From assembly GCF_037126465.1 (NCBI RefSeq), contig NC_088210.1, positions 22,655,511 through 22,719,510 on the forward strand: a DNA stretch of 64,000 nt, read 5' to 3'. A model generated the notes under the pieces. The model did no database searches. It had not been told where the DNA came from and saw only the letters and a program-made list of their open reading frames with translations. This document shows positions 10,343 through 20,967 of the stretch, piece by piece. Origin of the DNA: Ornithodoros turicata (Eukaryota; Arthropoda; Arachnida; Ixodida; Argasidae). A program made the translations under genes and the position numbers. Numbering within the stretch: position 1 is the first letter of the stretch; each line of letters begins with the position of its first letter.

Positions 10343-10811
10343 CACTCTCGCAACAGGACTTTACCGCACAGCACGTTGTCCGCCAACCATTGCCACGAAT
10401 GGTACAATCTTACGAATGGTACAATGGAAATGATCTTCACCGGATAGCATGCTCCTAGCCAACCATGCATCATCTCGAATGATATCGTAATCTGCCCCGA
10501 TTTGTTGAAAACATCTGCACCTTAAACATATGCAAAACATCTGGAGGCGTACACCATTCTTGTGACAATTATGAACAGCATAAGTGTCACAGAAAGGCGT
10601 ACGCCTCCCATTTCCAACAAATCAGGGCAGTTACCGCTTCTGGTTCGAAGAGCGAGGGGGCGTACGCCTTTTTCTATCAATTTCGATATATGATAGTTGC
10701 TACGAAAAGGCGTACGCCTCCCTTGCTCTTCGAATCAGAAGCGGTAACCTATCATTCGTGGCATGGGTTAGCGGACAAAGTGCTATGCGGTGAAGTTCTG
10801 TTGTGAGAGTG
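10343..10811 (-). mobile_element. B2 foldback MITE containing a fused, truncated A copy
   Basis: Begins with the B2 TIR CACTCTCGCAACAGGAC and ends TTCTGTTGTGAGAGTG. After the ACGAATGGTACAAT block (duplicated in tandem at about 10396-10425) A-type sequence takes over. At about 10630 the A right arm (CAAATCAGGGCAG) joins straight to B2 arm sequence (TTACCGCTTCTGGTTCGAAG). This is an insertion later rearranged, or a recombinant. The B2 apex and loop lie at about 10655-10715. Confidence 0.75.
10421..10630 (-). mobile_element. Truncated A-type foldback MITE inside B2
   Basis: Left arm ATGATCTTCACCGGATAGCA through GATTTGTTGAAAACA, loop ACAATTATGAACAGCATAAG, right arm cut after CAAATCAGGGCAG. An insertion of about 36 bp bounded by AAACATCTG on both sides interrupts the inner left arm (about 10508-10545). 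Confidence 0.7.
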
Positions 10812-10879
10812 ACACCACCATCGTCTGTACGAAGAGTGGACTGAAAGCGCTGTCTCGTGAAACACCCGCCTAAATGGTG

Positions 10880-10908
10880 TATCCCACAACAACAACAACA
10901 ACAACAAC
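10880..10908. repeat. (AAC)n microsatellite
   Basis: About nine consecutive CAA units, followed by ATGATGATGATG at 10921-10932. Confidence 0.9.
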
Positions 10909-11015
10909 ATAGATGAATGGATGATGATGATGTGGCACACTAGTCAGATTTTTTGCAGCAGTCAGGTTCTGTCATATTTTCAACCTTTCGTAGACAAGTG
11001 AAATAAATATTATAT

Positions 11016-11060
11016 TCAACAACAATAAATGATGGACAAGTGATGATGACATGGGATGCT
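11016..11060. repeat. Dispersed repeat sharing GTGATGATGACATGGGATG
   Basis: ACAACAATAAATGATGGACA followed by AGTGATGATGACATGGGATG. The same arrangement recurs at about 49881-49926 and 54424-54470 with a few differences, so it belongs to a dispersed element of unknown extent. Confidence 0.65.
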
Positions 11061-11198
11061 TCCCCAAAAAGCACAACTGCACTTCCACAGAAAACGCTAT
11101 TTCGTGTGGTGTATTCCTTTTAAAACGCTGTTTCTTTGGGCATTTTGCGAACAGATTTGTTTTAGCACGGTTATTACGCATTTGGGTTGAATCTGCAC

Positions 11199-11201
<3 letters not shown>

Positions 11202-11243
<42 letters not shown>
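11202..11243. repeat. Poly-A tract of 42 bases
   Basis: An uninterrupted run of A. Such tracts often mark retroposed sequence ends, but no retroposon body or target duplication was recognised next to it. Confidence 0.9.
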
Positions 11244-11245
<2 letters not shown>

Positions 11246-11908
11246 TCGGTCGAATATGGGAATATCCCTTCTCCACGCTGAAATGTGTTTTGAGGAATAA
11301 GTGCGCGCAAAATTGTGTTTCTGAGCCTGCTAAGCTCGAGTGAAGCCTGAAGTGAAGCGCAAAGGATTCTTCGGTCCTCGTGTTTCTGCATCTAATAAAG
11401 CGTTTGCGTTGTAAAAGAGGAAAGTGGAAGCACACAGGAACCGAGTGGCGGGGCATTCATCAATGCCCGGCACAGCGAATCGGCCAAAGGTCTCGATGCG
11501 CAATAACTTGCCGCTAAAACATGGCTTTCCGTAAACGGAGAATTGTAAATCTCTCCTGCCGTCGTCCATTCTGATTTACCTTCTTCGATGGTTAACCTTT
11601 GTGGTCCAACGGTATGCGCGACTTAAGGAAAGGTTTTCGGCGTCGGTATCCTTTGCGTTAATGACCCTTTACGTATACGTCTCGTGCTGTGCGTTATATT
11701 TTTCTTCCCCGAGACAGGAAGGAACTCCTGGACGGAAGCTTGATGCGTTTCCAGTGAAACTGGACGGGTTTATCTACGTAGGGTTCGTGCAGTTTGACCT
11801 GTAGTCTTATCGACATCATTTCATCGGCATCTTAGCAGCTGCTCTTCGGTTTTGATTGACCTTGCGACATTTAATACGAGTAGGGCAAGAACTGCGTCAC
11901 TATTGCGT

Positions 11909-12390
11909 CGTACGCTATCGCCTTTGCGTACGTAAGGGAAAGCGTTGGTGATTCTGCGCTTGTGCAAAACATAAAGGGAGTTTCGCGCAGTGCGCAGAAT
12001 AATAATAATAATAATAACAACTTTATTCTACTGGTTTTACGCATTAAAAAAACTGGATGACCTATGCCTTTTGGCATGTGGGCCGTCCTTGCTAGATGAC
12101 AGATGGTCACTAACACCAGTATTTATGCACTTAGATAGCTTTGCAGAAAGAAAAAAAAAAGGAAAAAAGATACAGAACAAGTAAGGAATAAAAAAGAACC
12201 CATTACAGTAATATGTGTACCAAAGAACGGTACAATTAATGAACGACCAGGCTATACCTTGCTCACGCTGATAAGAACTTTCTCCTTGTGGGAGTAGCAG
12301 AATTCGTCAGTGACGAATTCAATATCTTCCGGGTTTTTTGCTATAATCAAACTCTCACTCACCTTGCTCACGCAAAGGCGATAGCGTACG
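11909..12390. mobile_element. Inverted-repeat element with an inserted retroposon-like tail
   Basis: CGTACGCTATCGCCTTTGCG at 11909 is the reverse complement of the sequence ending at 12390, with similarity continuing a few bases inward. Between the arms, AATAATAATAATAACAACTT at 11997-12022 resembles the reversed 3' end of a non-LTR element. No target duplication could be fixed. Confidence 0.45.
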
Positions 12391-14085
12391 ACCCAACTCG
12401 GGTTTCTAATCGGAAGGCATGCAAAACCAGCCAGCCTGCCTCTTATACTTCACTACCTCATCTTCTTGTCATCATCATCTCAACATCATCTTCAGTTATA
12501 CAGTCGTGACCATTATGCCCACAGCTGTGGTGTCAACAACGGCATGCTGTTAACATCACCACCACCATCACCACGACCAACCCAGAATAAAGGATAACCG
12601 GAAGCGAATGATTTCACGAAAGAGAGTTCAGCGACGATTTCCTCAGTATATACGCTTTAAACGCTGTATGCGCAACAAGATAAGAAAAGATTCACTCATA
12701 TCCACATAATTATTCGTACACGTGTACGGAATATGGGTGCAGGGCGATAGCAGTAAGAATGCGTGTTGTTCGCGAAAGGAAGCAGTGCCTTTTTGGAACT
12801 TTCATTTTAAAATTTTCATCACACGCTGATTCTGAAACAATAATCACGTCACGGGAATGTGACTATATACACTGAAAATACAACTGTTGTGTCTGAACTA
12901 GAAATGCAGAAACATCTGAACTCGTGCCGATACGTGAAACAGAATACCAATAAGCACTGATGAAAATATCGGCTAAAAATATTGATATTTGATTAATATC
13001 CGCGAGAAGGATGTCGATTCTTGCAAACAGAGGAGGAAGAGGAGGTTGCTGTGAATGAGGACACTGGAAAAAAAAACAGGTCAGCACAAGCCCAAGTGAC
13101 ATTAAGTACTTCTTAGTACTCTTCCTTACTTACCATCGATATTCCATCGAAATGTATCGATATATACAACATGGTGAGAAAAAAATACCGTTACTTTGCC
13201 TGTATTTACCGATATCCGATAAGATCTCGATGATTTTTAAAAATTTGGTAACGTCAAGTGGCACACATGCCGATGTTGTACCATCCCTAATCTGAACACA
13301 TGTTATCGTCCGTACAACGTCCTTCGTCACCTACATAAAGTAAAAAAAGCGTTTCATGCACTGTATACTTCAACGAAACGCTTCTGTACCAAAAACGCCT
13401 GAACCTGTTTGTCCGAGACAAGTGTTGCATATCCTCCTGTTGGCCATATGACGTCACATCTAACGTACGGCACCACCCTGCCCTTACGGAACTATTCCCG
13501 TCTCCTTTCTGCCAGGGCGGAAAACGCAATAAAACTATCCCATAAAACGTTTTCTCAGACATGCTGCGCAAGTTGACGTGGCTGGTCGGGAGACGACAGC
13601 ATTATGCCGGGCCATATGGTTGACGTCAAGCGTTCATGTCTTCCTTATTTTCCTGCGGGCCGTGAGAAACCCTTCCCAAAGACGAAGAAAGGGGTAAATA
13701 TTCTCCCCCTTTTGATTGCTCTGCGGAGTGCTTTCTTCCGCTCGGCAAAAGCCAGGTGCTCGCTCGCCCAAAATCTTGCCTCTTTAACCTTTTTCGTCGT
13801 CGGGGCTCTTTTTTTTTTTTTTTTTTCCTCTGATGTCGTTGTGAGACCCAAGGTCGTGTTGGATAACTCCCCGTAACCTCTATGAGTCCTTCGCCGCGTC
13901 GGTTATGTAACGCGGCGACCGTGAACTCTTGAGACGCGGGGTTCCTTTCAGGAACTTGGTGGGATTCGAGAAAAAGCATAAACGTATTAGAAGGTTTTGC
14001 GTTGGCAATGTTTGCGAATTTTTTCCACATGAATAGCAGTAACGGTGTTGTATTAGTGGATTAGTTTTGTCGTGGTGGGGGCTTG
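12391..14085. other. No gene; part resembles a decayed hAT-like element
   Basis: At about 12950-13285 there are repeated ATCGATAT/CGATATTCC words and a terminal-looking TGTACCATCCCTAA, typical in form of old hAT non-autonomous elements. The other end was not found. The rest shows nothing recognisable. Confidence 0.35.
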
Positions 14086-14286
14086 CACTCTAAAAACAGA
14101 ACTTCACCGCATAGCACGCTGTGCGCCAACAATTGCCACGCCTTTTTGTGGCAATTATCATATATCCAAATTGCCACATAAAGGCGTACGCCCACCACTT
14201 GCCTCGAATCAGTAGCGATAACCCTATCATTCGTGACAATGGTTGGTGCACAGGGTGCTTTGCAGTGAAGTTCTGTTTTTAGAGTG
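14086..14286 (+). mobile_element. Foldback MITE, type B, left inner arm deleted
   Basis: Intact TIRs (CACTCTAAAAACAGAACTTC; GTTCTGTTTTTAGAGTG, then TA). The left arm jumps from TTGCCACG straight to CCTTTTTGTGGCAATTATCA, removing about 55 bp that the right arm retains. The join lies at a short shared CACG/TACG word. Confidence 0.85.
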
Positions 14287-14313
14287 TACGCTCGGGAAAA
14301 AAAAAAAAAATCA

Positions 14314-14479
14314 CACTCTTAAAAATGAACTTCACCACATAGCACACTCCTAGCCAACTATCATCTCGAATGATATCGTTATCTGTCCCGTTTTCAACAA
14401 ATCGGGGCAGATAACGATATCATTCAAGATGATAGTTGGCTAGGAGCGTGCTATGCGGTGAAGTTCATGTCTAAGAGTG
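14314..14479. mobile_element. Foldback MITE, type A, loop-deleted, CA target duplication
   Basis: A 166-bp palindrome from CACTCTTAAAAATGAACTTC to CATGTCTAAGAGTG. The loop, apex and inner left arm are missing (ATCTGTCCC joins GTTTTCAACAAATCGGGGC). CA is present on both sides (14312-14313, 14480-14481). Confidence 0.85.
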
Positions 14480-14525
14480 CAGGAGAAACTTTCGGTGCCA
14501 CACATGAAATAGCAGGCGTGACCTA

Positions 14526-14773
14526 CACCCTCAGAACAGAGTTTCACGGCATAGCACGTTGTGCACCAACCACTCACACGAATGATAGGGTTATCGCTTT
14601 TGATTTTAAGAAACAGAGGGGCGTACGCCTTTTTGTAGCAATTATCATGTATCCAAGTTTCTACAAAAAGTCGTACGGCCCCCTCGCTCTTCGAATCAGT
14701 AGCAGTAACCCTATTATCCGTGGCAATGGTTTGCGGACAACGTGCTATGCGGTGAAGTTCTGTTCTGAGAGTT
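14526..14773 (+). mobile_element. Foldback MITE, type B2
   Basis: Left TIR CACCCTCAGAACAGAG after TA; right end GTTCTGTTCTGAGAGTT. Arms with GATAGGGTTATCGCTTTTGA and complement; loop AGCAATTATCATGTATCC. Confidence 0.85.
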
Positions 14774-15022
14774 CGGTCGGTTTCGTGGTAGGTTTGACGA
14801 TTAGTGGTTCAAGGGTCGTTAGGAACGTCGTCCGGTGATAATGTCTGGCGAAGAATGAATTGCGCAATGATAAACATCCAATGAGATTACCATTGCAAAA
14901 CGCATGACTATATCATTTCCCCTCTTCTTACGCACACATCATCCTACATATTTGTTTACTTTCACGCGTACCTAAGTGATTTTGTGAACCCTCCTCGGCT
15001 CGTCGGTTGTAGAGTTCCTAAA

Positions 15023-15037
15023 CCTAACCTAACCTAA
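15023..15037. repeat. Short (CCTAA)3 tract
   Basis: Three units of the arthropod telomere motif (TTAGG on the other strand). Too short to indicate a telomere; such words are common in arthropod non-coding DNA. Confidence 0.6.
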
Positions 15038-15438
15038 AGAACGCTTCAAAATTGGTACTTTATCCAGCATGGGTACGTACATCTTTCAGGTAGGAATCTT
15101 ACAACCTGCTCTTACTGCATGCGCCGTACCTTGTAAAAAGGGCCCACGGATATCACCTAACACACGGCGAATATGACAAAGTAGCGCGTTACGCAAGGCT
15201 GTTCAAAAGAGCGCTGCTTCTCAGAATGTGCTCTTAGCATATCACGCCTTGCTTGCGGGTGCTGGTACACATACCGGTGGAACACCCATCATCATCGCAT
15301 CCATGCATTTGTTAGCCGGGACACTTTTCGAACTTCGAACGGTCCTCATCCCCTCATCCTTTGCCAACGCGCAATACAGTAGTGCAGTGTACCGCCTCAG
15401 CGGCGGTGAATCGCCCACTTTCATCATAATCCAATGTA

Positions 15439-15442
<4 letters not shown>

Positions 15443-15512
<70 letters not shown>
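15443..15512. repeat. (TG)35 microsatellite
   Basis: About 70 bp of uninterrupted TG repeat preceded by ATGTATGTATG. Likely polymorphic. Confidence 0.95.
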
Positions 15513-15514
<2 letters not shown>

Positions 15515-17750
15515 CGAACGGTCTACTGTCCATGCATGTCAAGTGGTCAACCTGGCAACCTGAATGGTCGACATCATCTATGACGGCACCATCTCCTGCA
15601 GTTCAGGAACATGACTTTTCCAAGCTTCTTCAGCGCGGACCCGGACCTGTAAGTTTCCGTTATTCCCAGCCTGACTCCACGGCGCTGTTCCAAGAAACAA
15701 AAACGGACTCTGTTAGAAGAAGTCTGCTTTCTCACAGACTCGGAGTCCAGCTCTGTCACGTTAAGATATACTCGTATTCGAAGGCTCAAGTTTAAGCGTC
15801 ACTGTCCACCAAAGGTTCATGTCTGGCGTTCCAAATCGCAGCGCCTTTTCTCCGCTCGAGCAGAAATGTCATTACTATCTATATATATCCAGTCTTGGAA
15901 GAGAGACACTATTTCGGCGCTGTGTGATCAAGTCCATGTATATTGCTAACCAACAGTTTTGTTCCCCTACTTTGTACTATTGATTTTAGGGAGGGCATTT
16001 CGGTTCATGCAAACGACGTGGGAGAGGAGGCATACAAAGAATGGAGGAGGAGATTTTCGGAGGCTTCTCTCCTCCCACGCGTTTACGTTTGCCATATAGC
16101 TCCCATGAGCTGCTGCACCCGTCGAAACACCCTGGGTTTCAACTCCACCTCCCCACCTCCCTATCGCACTCAGGAATCAATATTAGATGCACACAGCGGC
16201 TTCACTTTTATTATGTTTTTTTTTTATTCGTTATTTTTGAGGAAGGGTGTTTGAAAGGGTAGAATGCTCATCGTGCGCCTTTCTTTATTTCTACTAGCGG
16301 CGGAAAGATTGGATCGCGGGAGCGCCAGCGTCGGGGTTGGTCGATATTCCTCCCTGTGTATTTGACCCATTCCTTGTTCTTCCAATGAGAACACCGCGTT
16401 TGCGAGGGAGCTCTACGAGCTAGGGGGGGACAGGGGGAGTAAATAGGGAATCTCCAGATAGGGAAAAAGGGGGTTTCGTAGGAGGATGCAAAAAAAGAAA
16501 ATGGCGTCGGAGGTTTTAATTTGAAACGCCAGCTCCTATTTTTCTTCTTTTCTCCTTTCCTGCGAAGATGGAAGTTTTGTTGATCCATTCCGAAGGGAAG
16601 GGGAATGAGCTCTGTTTTTGGTGATGAAGATGACGTAATGTGGATTAGTTTTGGGGAGCGCTCGCGACGTGGTTGCCGCTTTTGCGGTTCTATATTACAA
16701 GCATATACACAATGTTTGAGCGCGCGTGCTGTCTGTTGTTTCTGCTCCGTTCCGTGTTTGTTTTTTCTTTCTTGCTTTCTTTTATGTAATGGAGAGGGTG
16801 ATTTGTGTGCATAGCGACGTACTTTGTAAGATCTTGCTTGTAAAGCTGCATTTTATTGACAATGCTTGCCTGCCTCGGTCGTTAAGCATAGCACTTACGA
16901 ACAACAACCTCCGTCGCGACGACGTCGGACTGCTGCTCTACAGTTGCCTTCCTGAAGGAAACCCGGCTCATGTAGAGAACTCCTTTATTGGGTACTATCC
17001 GACTTAAACAGGAAAAACATAATTTGTGGTTTCTTTTGCTTCTTCTTCTTTCTGCGTTTTAGTCTAGATGCTGCCCGCTTTCAGCGTGCCAGCCACGGCG
17101 AGCACAATTCTGCACATCTTCACTACCACCACCATAGCACTGTCGCGTTGACGACAAGGCAGAATAAGTGGTGTCTTTTCGACACGCATCTTAAACGTTT
17201 AGTGAAACGTCGACATTAAAAAAAATATTATATTAAAGCAGCGCGTTTTGACATCCTTCTAAGATTCCCATTAGTTTCCGTCGGCAAGGGACCAATGCAT
17301 ATGCATGAGTTCTGGCGAATTGGTAATGTCCTCCACGTCCCCATATACCTATATCCCTGTTCAACCACACCAACCAAAACTGTGCACAAACGCGCCTCTT
17401 TCTTAACTATACCCTGCGCTTGTTAGCGGATATTTGCGAAATACGCGCAGAATTCGGACAAAATATAGTAGCTTGTCGTTGTTCACAATAACGCTTCCGA
17501 AAGCGTGTTCAGCCGATCACGCTCTTTCCTTTGAAGTGGACAACATCGCATCGTCGGACTTAGTTTGGACAGCTTCCCTGGTCGTGTAATTTTCGTAGAC
17601 TGCGTCCCATCTACTCAAACTGTACCTAATATGAACAACTATGCGCTATACGGACCAAATAGGCATCGGTTACAAGTGTCCACATAGCGGATCGGTTGGA
17701 GGTCGCGGAAGAATCAAGTGCGCCAAAATTCTCACTGGGCGTCAACAGTA
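15513..17750. other. No gene seen
   Basis: Mixed-composition DNA without a recognised repeat, domain or RNA gene. Several short open frames exist on both strands, none supported. Confidence 0.4.
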
Positions 17751-18003
17751 TACTATTAAAAACGAACTTCACCGCATAGCACGCTCCTATGGCCAACCAT
17801 TATCTCGAATGATACCGTTATCTGCCCCGATTTGTTGAAAACAGGGGGCGTACGCCCTTTTTGTGACTATTATGAACAGCATAAGTGTCACAAAAAAGGT
17901 GTACGCCTCCCGTTTTCAACAAATCGGGGCAGATAACGATATCATTCGAGATGATGGTTGGACATAGGAGCGTGCTATGTGGTGAAGTTCGTTTTTAAGA
18001 GTG
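17751..18003 (-). mobile_element. Foldback MITE, type A, with arm-shared private changes
   Basis: TACTATTAAAAACGAACTTC to GTTCGTTTTTAAGAGTG, flanked by TA (17749-17750, 18004-18005). Both arms carry AACGAAC instead of AATGAAC and both have two extra bases at CTCCTA(TG)GCC. The loop is in minus orientation. Confidence 0.85.
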
Positions 18004-18139
18004 TAGGTTATTGGCGTTCACGGCCGGGTTCGGTCCTGTATCTTTGAATTAAATTATTAAATTAAGGTAAATTATTTGTGCCAAGCAGAAATGAGTCGGT
18101 TTCGAATAACGTGAGATTAGCGCCGCCAATAATGTGCAG

Positions 18140-18287
18140 ATTGAAACGTGCTGAAGGCCAACCATGGCGCGGAATATCACTTCCGATTTATAGAAAGCGC
18201 GGGCATTACCCCTTTTTGTGAACGTAACGGCGTAAGTGTCACAAAATGGCTTATGCACCTCTCATTTTCAACAAATCGCGAGAGAAG
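18140..18287 (-). mobile_element. C-type foldback MITE, partial, reverse orientation
   Basis: CGTGCTGAAGGCCAACCATG, then ATATCACTTCCGATTTATAG is the C-specific arm read first. It is followed by a shortened loop (GTAACGGCGTAAGTGTC) and CTCATTTTCAACAAATC. It runs into the next copy at 18288. Confidence 0.6.
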
Positions 18288-18529
18288 ACCGGAGTAAAAC
18301 GAACTTCACCCCGAATAAGGAGCTCATATGGAAAACCATCATCCCGAATGACATCGTCTTTGTGTGCCACCGATTTGTTGAAAACGAGAGGTGTACGCCT
18401 CTTTGTGTCAGTTACGCTGAGTGTCACGAAAAGGAGTACGCACCGCAGTTTCGAAAAATCAGGAGTGATAGCGGTATTATACTGTGTAATGGGGTGGGCT
18501 CCCTCCAGCGTTCTTATGTTTAGAGCGTG
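18288..18529 (+). mobile_element. Foldback MITE, type C, diverged
   Basis: AAAACGAACTTCACCCC, then ATCATCCCGAATGACATCGT, inner arm GTTGAAAACGAGAGGTGTAC, C right arm (ATCAGGAGTGATAGCGGTAT) ending ATGTTTAGAGCGTG. Confidence 0.65.
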
Positions 18530-18726
18530 CTTGGCTGCACTCTTAAAAATGAACTTCACCACATAGCACGCTCCTAGCCAACCATCATCCCGAGTGACAT
18601 CATTCTCTCCCCTGATTTGTTGGGAGCGGGAGGTGTACGCCTTTTTCTGACACTTATGCAGAAATGTTAATTGTCACAAAAATGCGTACGCCCCACGCTT
18701 TCCACAAATCAAGAGCGACAGAGGTA

Positions 18727-18962
18727 CACTCTAAAAACAGAACTTCACCGCATAGCACGCTGTGCGCCAACCACTGCGAAGAATGATAAAATTATCGCGT
18801 CTGATTCGAAGAGAGAGGTAGGCGTACGCCTATATCATATATCCAAATTGCCACAAAAAGGCGTACGCCCCCTCTCCCTTCGAATCAGAAGCGATAATCC
18901 TATCATTCTTCGCAGTGGTTGGTGCACAGCGTGCTATGCGGTGAAGTTCTATTTTTAGAGTG
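18727..18962 (+). mobile_element. Foldback MITE, type B, nested in C, TA duplication
   Basis: CACTCTAAAAACAGAACTTC to GTTCTATTTTTAGAGTG with TA at 18725-18726 and 18963-18964. The left side of the loop is shortened (CGTACGCCTATATCATATAT). Confidence 0.85.
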
Positions 18963-18967
18963 TATCA

Positions 18968-19236
18968 CACTCTTAGAAATGAACTTCGCCGCATAGCACG
19001 CTCCTAGCCAACCATCATCTTGAATGATACCGTTATCAGCACTGATTTGTTTAAAACGGGAGGCGTACGCCTTTTTTTTTTGTGACACTTATGCTGTTCA
19101 TACTTGTCACACACACACACACAAAAAAAAAAGGTGTACACCTCCCGCTTTCAACAAATCAGGGAAGATAACGATATCATTTGAGATGACGGTTGTCTAG
19201 GAGCGTGCTATGCGGTCAAGTTCATTTTTAAGCGTG
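18968..19236 (+). mobile_element. Foldback MITE, type A, nested next to B within C
   Basis: CACTCTTAGAAATGAACTTC to CATTTTTAAGCGTG. A CA microsatellite has grown in the loop side (about 19109-19122). Only five bases of C sequence (TATCA, including the TA duplication) separate it from B. Confidence 0.8.
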
Positions 19237-19330
19237 AACTCTATACAGTGGCTGGCCTTCGACGTCGTGAAGCTGCAATGTTGTGAAGCTTTGTTTTAAT
19301 GCTATGCGGTGAAGTTCTGTTTTAAGAGTA

Positions 19331-20307
19331 CAGTACATGCTCATATTCCCCCTTATATACTTTCCTCGTGTCAATCTCGCAGATGGCTCTCTCCTAATTA
19401 GAGAGACAGGTGTGTCTTACCTGTTTCTGATGTCTGGTATTGTCGTTAGAGCACTCTGTTAGCGGCCATCATCATCACCTTTGTAATCTGTACGAAATGG
19501 TTGCTCCTGCCAGGAGCACAGCAGCTCCCACATGAAGGAACGCTTTCGGAGCGCGCCGAAAATCTTCCTTTCTTAACGATCTCTGGCTGCCTGTTGCGCC
19601 ACAGGAGGTTCTGGTTTATAACCGGGCATGTCAAGTGCAGGCAAGCAAACTCCGTAAACGCACTCCATTTTCGCATCGAAATTCGCGTCATGTTTGTGCA
19701 GAACGGAGGCTTTGCCTTAATGCGCGAGAGCGTATCTCCGATAAGGGTCTATTAAAAGAATATGTTCACGGACCGAGTAAGTCTACAACCAGGGGCCTGC
19801 ATTCGATGGTTCTTTCGATGTGCGCCAGAAGAAAGTGTGTATATGCGACTGAGAGGAGCTCCCGCAATATTGTTTTGTTTTCTGTGCCACTTCAGAGAGT
19901 GGCCTTGTGTCCACGCGCGCGACATCCCCACGGAATATTCTTCTGGAAGAAATAAAAAAAAAACTGCTCGTGAGGCAGAAGTTTCGCCGCATTTGATGTT
20001 GGGCATTCACGCGGCGCTGGAATAACGGAACTATATAGCGTACCGCACACTTAGCAGACGACACCATTTGTTCTATCGTCTGCTACGGAGTACAGGCCGC
20101 AGCCATGGTTAGGAGAGCGCGAAAAAACATGGCATTGAGCACTCGCCCTCACGTAGTCGCGTTTCACGCATCTTCCGTCGGAGTATTCTGGGGAGTATCG
20201 GTGAATACACGGTGTCAGTACATTCCAAAGACAACAACTTCGAGCACAGCGCGCCCTGCGACCTCCACTATACGCTGAATGATACAGACATCAATCAGAG
20301 GGGCATG
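19331..20307. other. No gene seen
   Basis: Overlapping open frames on both strands at about 19500-20065, without recognisable domains. Confidence 0.4.
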
Positions 20308-20387
20308 CGGAGCGGCCTGTGATTGGTCTCCTCAAAACGATTTCGCCGCTGGAGACCGTTTGAGGAGACCAATGGTAGGCCGCTCCG
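20308..20387. repeat. Inverted repeat with arms of about 31 bp
   Basis: CGGAGCGGCCTGTGATTGGT at 20308 mirrors ACCAATGGTAGGCCGCTCCG ending at 20387. Pairing continues through CTCCTCAAAACG/CGTTTGAGGAG around a 17-base loop. Unrelated in sequence to the CACTCT MITEs, although it directly precedes a C remnant. Confidence 0.75.
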
Positions 20388-20427
20388 TAAATCAGGGACA
20401 ACGCAACCGATGGATCCTCTTCCTTTT

Positions 20428-20620
20428 GACCACCATCCCGAATGACATCGGCCTGTCTCCTGATTTGTTGAAAACGGGACGCGTACACGTTTTTGTAACA
20501 CTTATGCAGTTACGTTAAATGGGGGGTGGGGGTGGGGGGAACGCCCGGCGCTTTCCACAAATGAAGAGTGATAGCGGTATCACTTTGTGCAATGATTGAC
20601 CTTCAGCAGGCTATGTGGTC
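20428..20620 (+). mobile_element. C-type foldback MITE, termini lost, G-rich apex
   Basis: ACCATCCCGAATGACATCGG, GATTTGTTGAAAACGGGACG, loop ACTTATGCAGTTACGTTAA. A G-run cluster at 20521-20539 then replaces the usual apex, followed by the C arm ending CAGGCTATGTGGT. Confidence 0.7.
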
Positions 20621-20626
20621 GTGCTA

Positions 20627-20836
20627 GACAAATGATAGGGTTGTCGCTTCTGATTCGAACGGAGAGTGGACGTGCGATTTTTTTTCGTCAATTACCATAT
20701 ATTCATATTGCCACAAAAAGGCGTGCGTCCCAAACTATCTCTCTCTTTCTTTCTTTGAATCAGGAGCAATAACCCTATCACTCGTGGCAATGGTTGGCTC
20801 ACAGTGTGCCATGCGGTGGAGTTCTGATTTGAGGGC
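20627..20836 (+). mobile_element. B-type foldback MITE, left terminus missing
   Basis: Starts inside the left arm (AATGATAGGGTTGTCGCTTC), loop CAATTACCATATATTCATAT, right arm to GGTGGAGTTCTGATTTGAGG. The pyrimidine tract is expanded at about 20741-20756. Confidence 0.7.
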
Positions 20837-20846
20837 TTACGATCTG

Positions 20847-20961
20847 CGCTCTTATAGAACGGAAGTTTACCACATAACAAGGCCAACCATATTGCACAAA
20901 ATAATACCGATATCATTCCTGGTCTGCCGAAAACGCGGGGGTACGTCTTTTTATGACAGTT
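20847..20961 (-). mobile_element. C-type foldback MITE, one arm only
   Basis: CGCTCTTATAGAACGGAAGT, ACAAGGCCAACCATATTGCA, AATACCGATATCATTCC, CGCGGGGGTACGTCTTTTTA. The other arm is absent and the next element starts at 20968. Confidence 0.65.
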
Positions 20962-20967
20962 CACATA

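Larger units (their letters stand above)
18538..19330 (+). mobile_element. C-type foldback MITE hosting B and A copies
   Basis: The left half (18538-18726) begins CACTCTTAAAAATGAACTTC and reaches CAAATCAAGAGCGACAGAGG. B (18727-18962) and A (18968-19236) follow. C sequence resumes with ACTCTATACAGTGGCTGGCC and ends TTCTGTTTTAAGAGTA. The resumed part has its own small duplication of the GTGAAG block. Confidence 0.7.

Noticed and set aside
11202..11243. Poly-A tract as proof of a processed pseudogene
   Set aside because: No recognisable gene body upstream and no flanking direct repeat found.
15023..15037. (CCTAA)3 as telomeric DNA
   Set aside because: Only three units, surrounded by ordinary sequence; such words are common in arthropod introns.
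17751..19236. Regularly repeated palindromes resembling a CRISPR array
   Set aside because: Repeats are 200-280 bp foldback transposons at irregular spacing with target duplications, in eukaryotic-type DNA.
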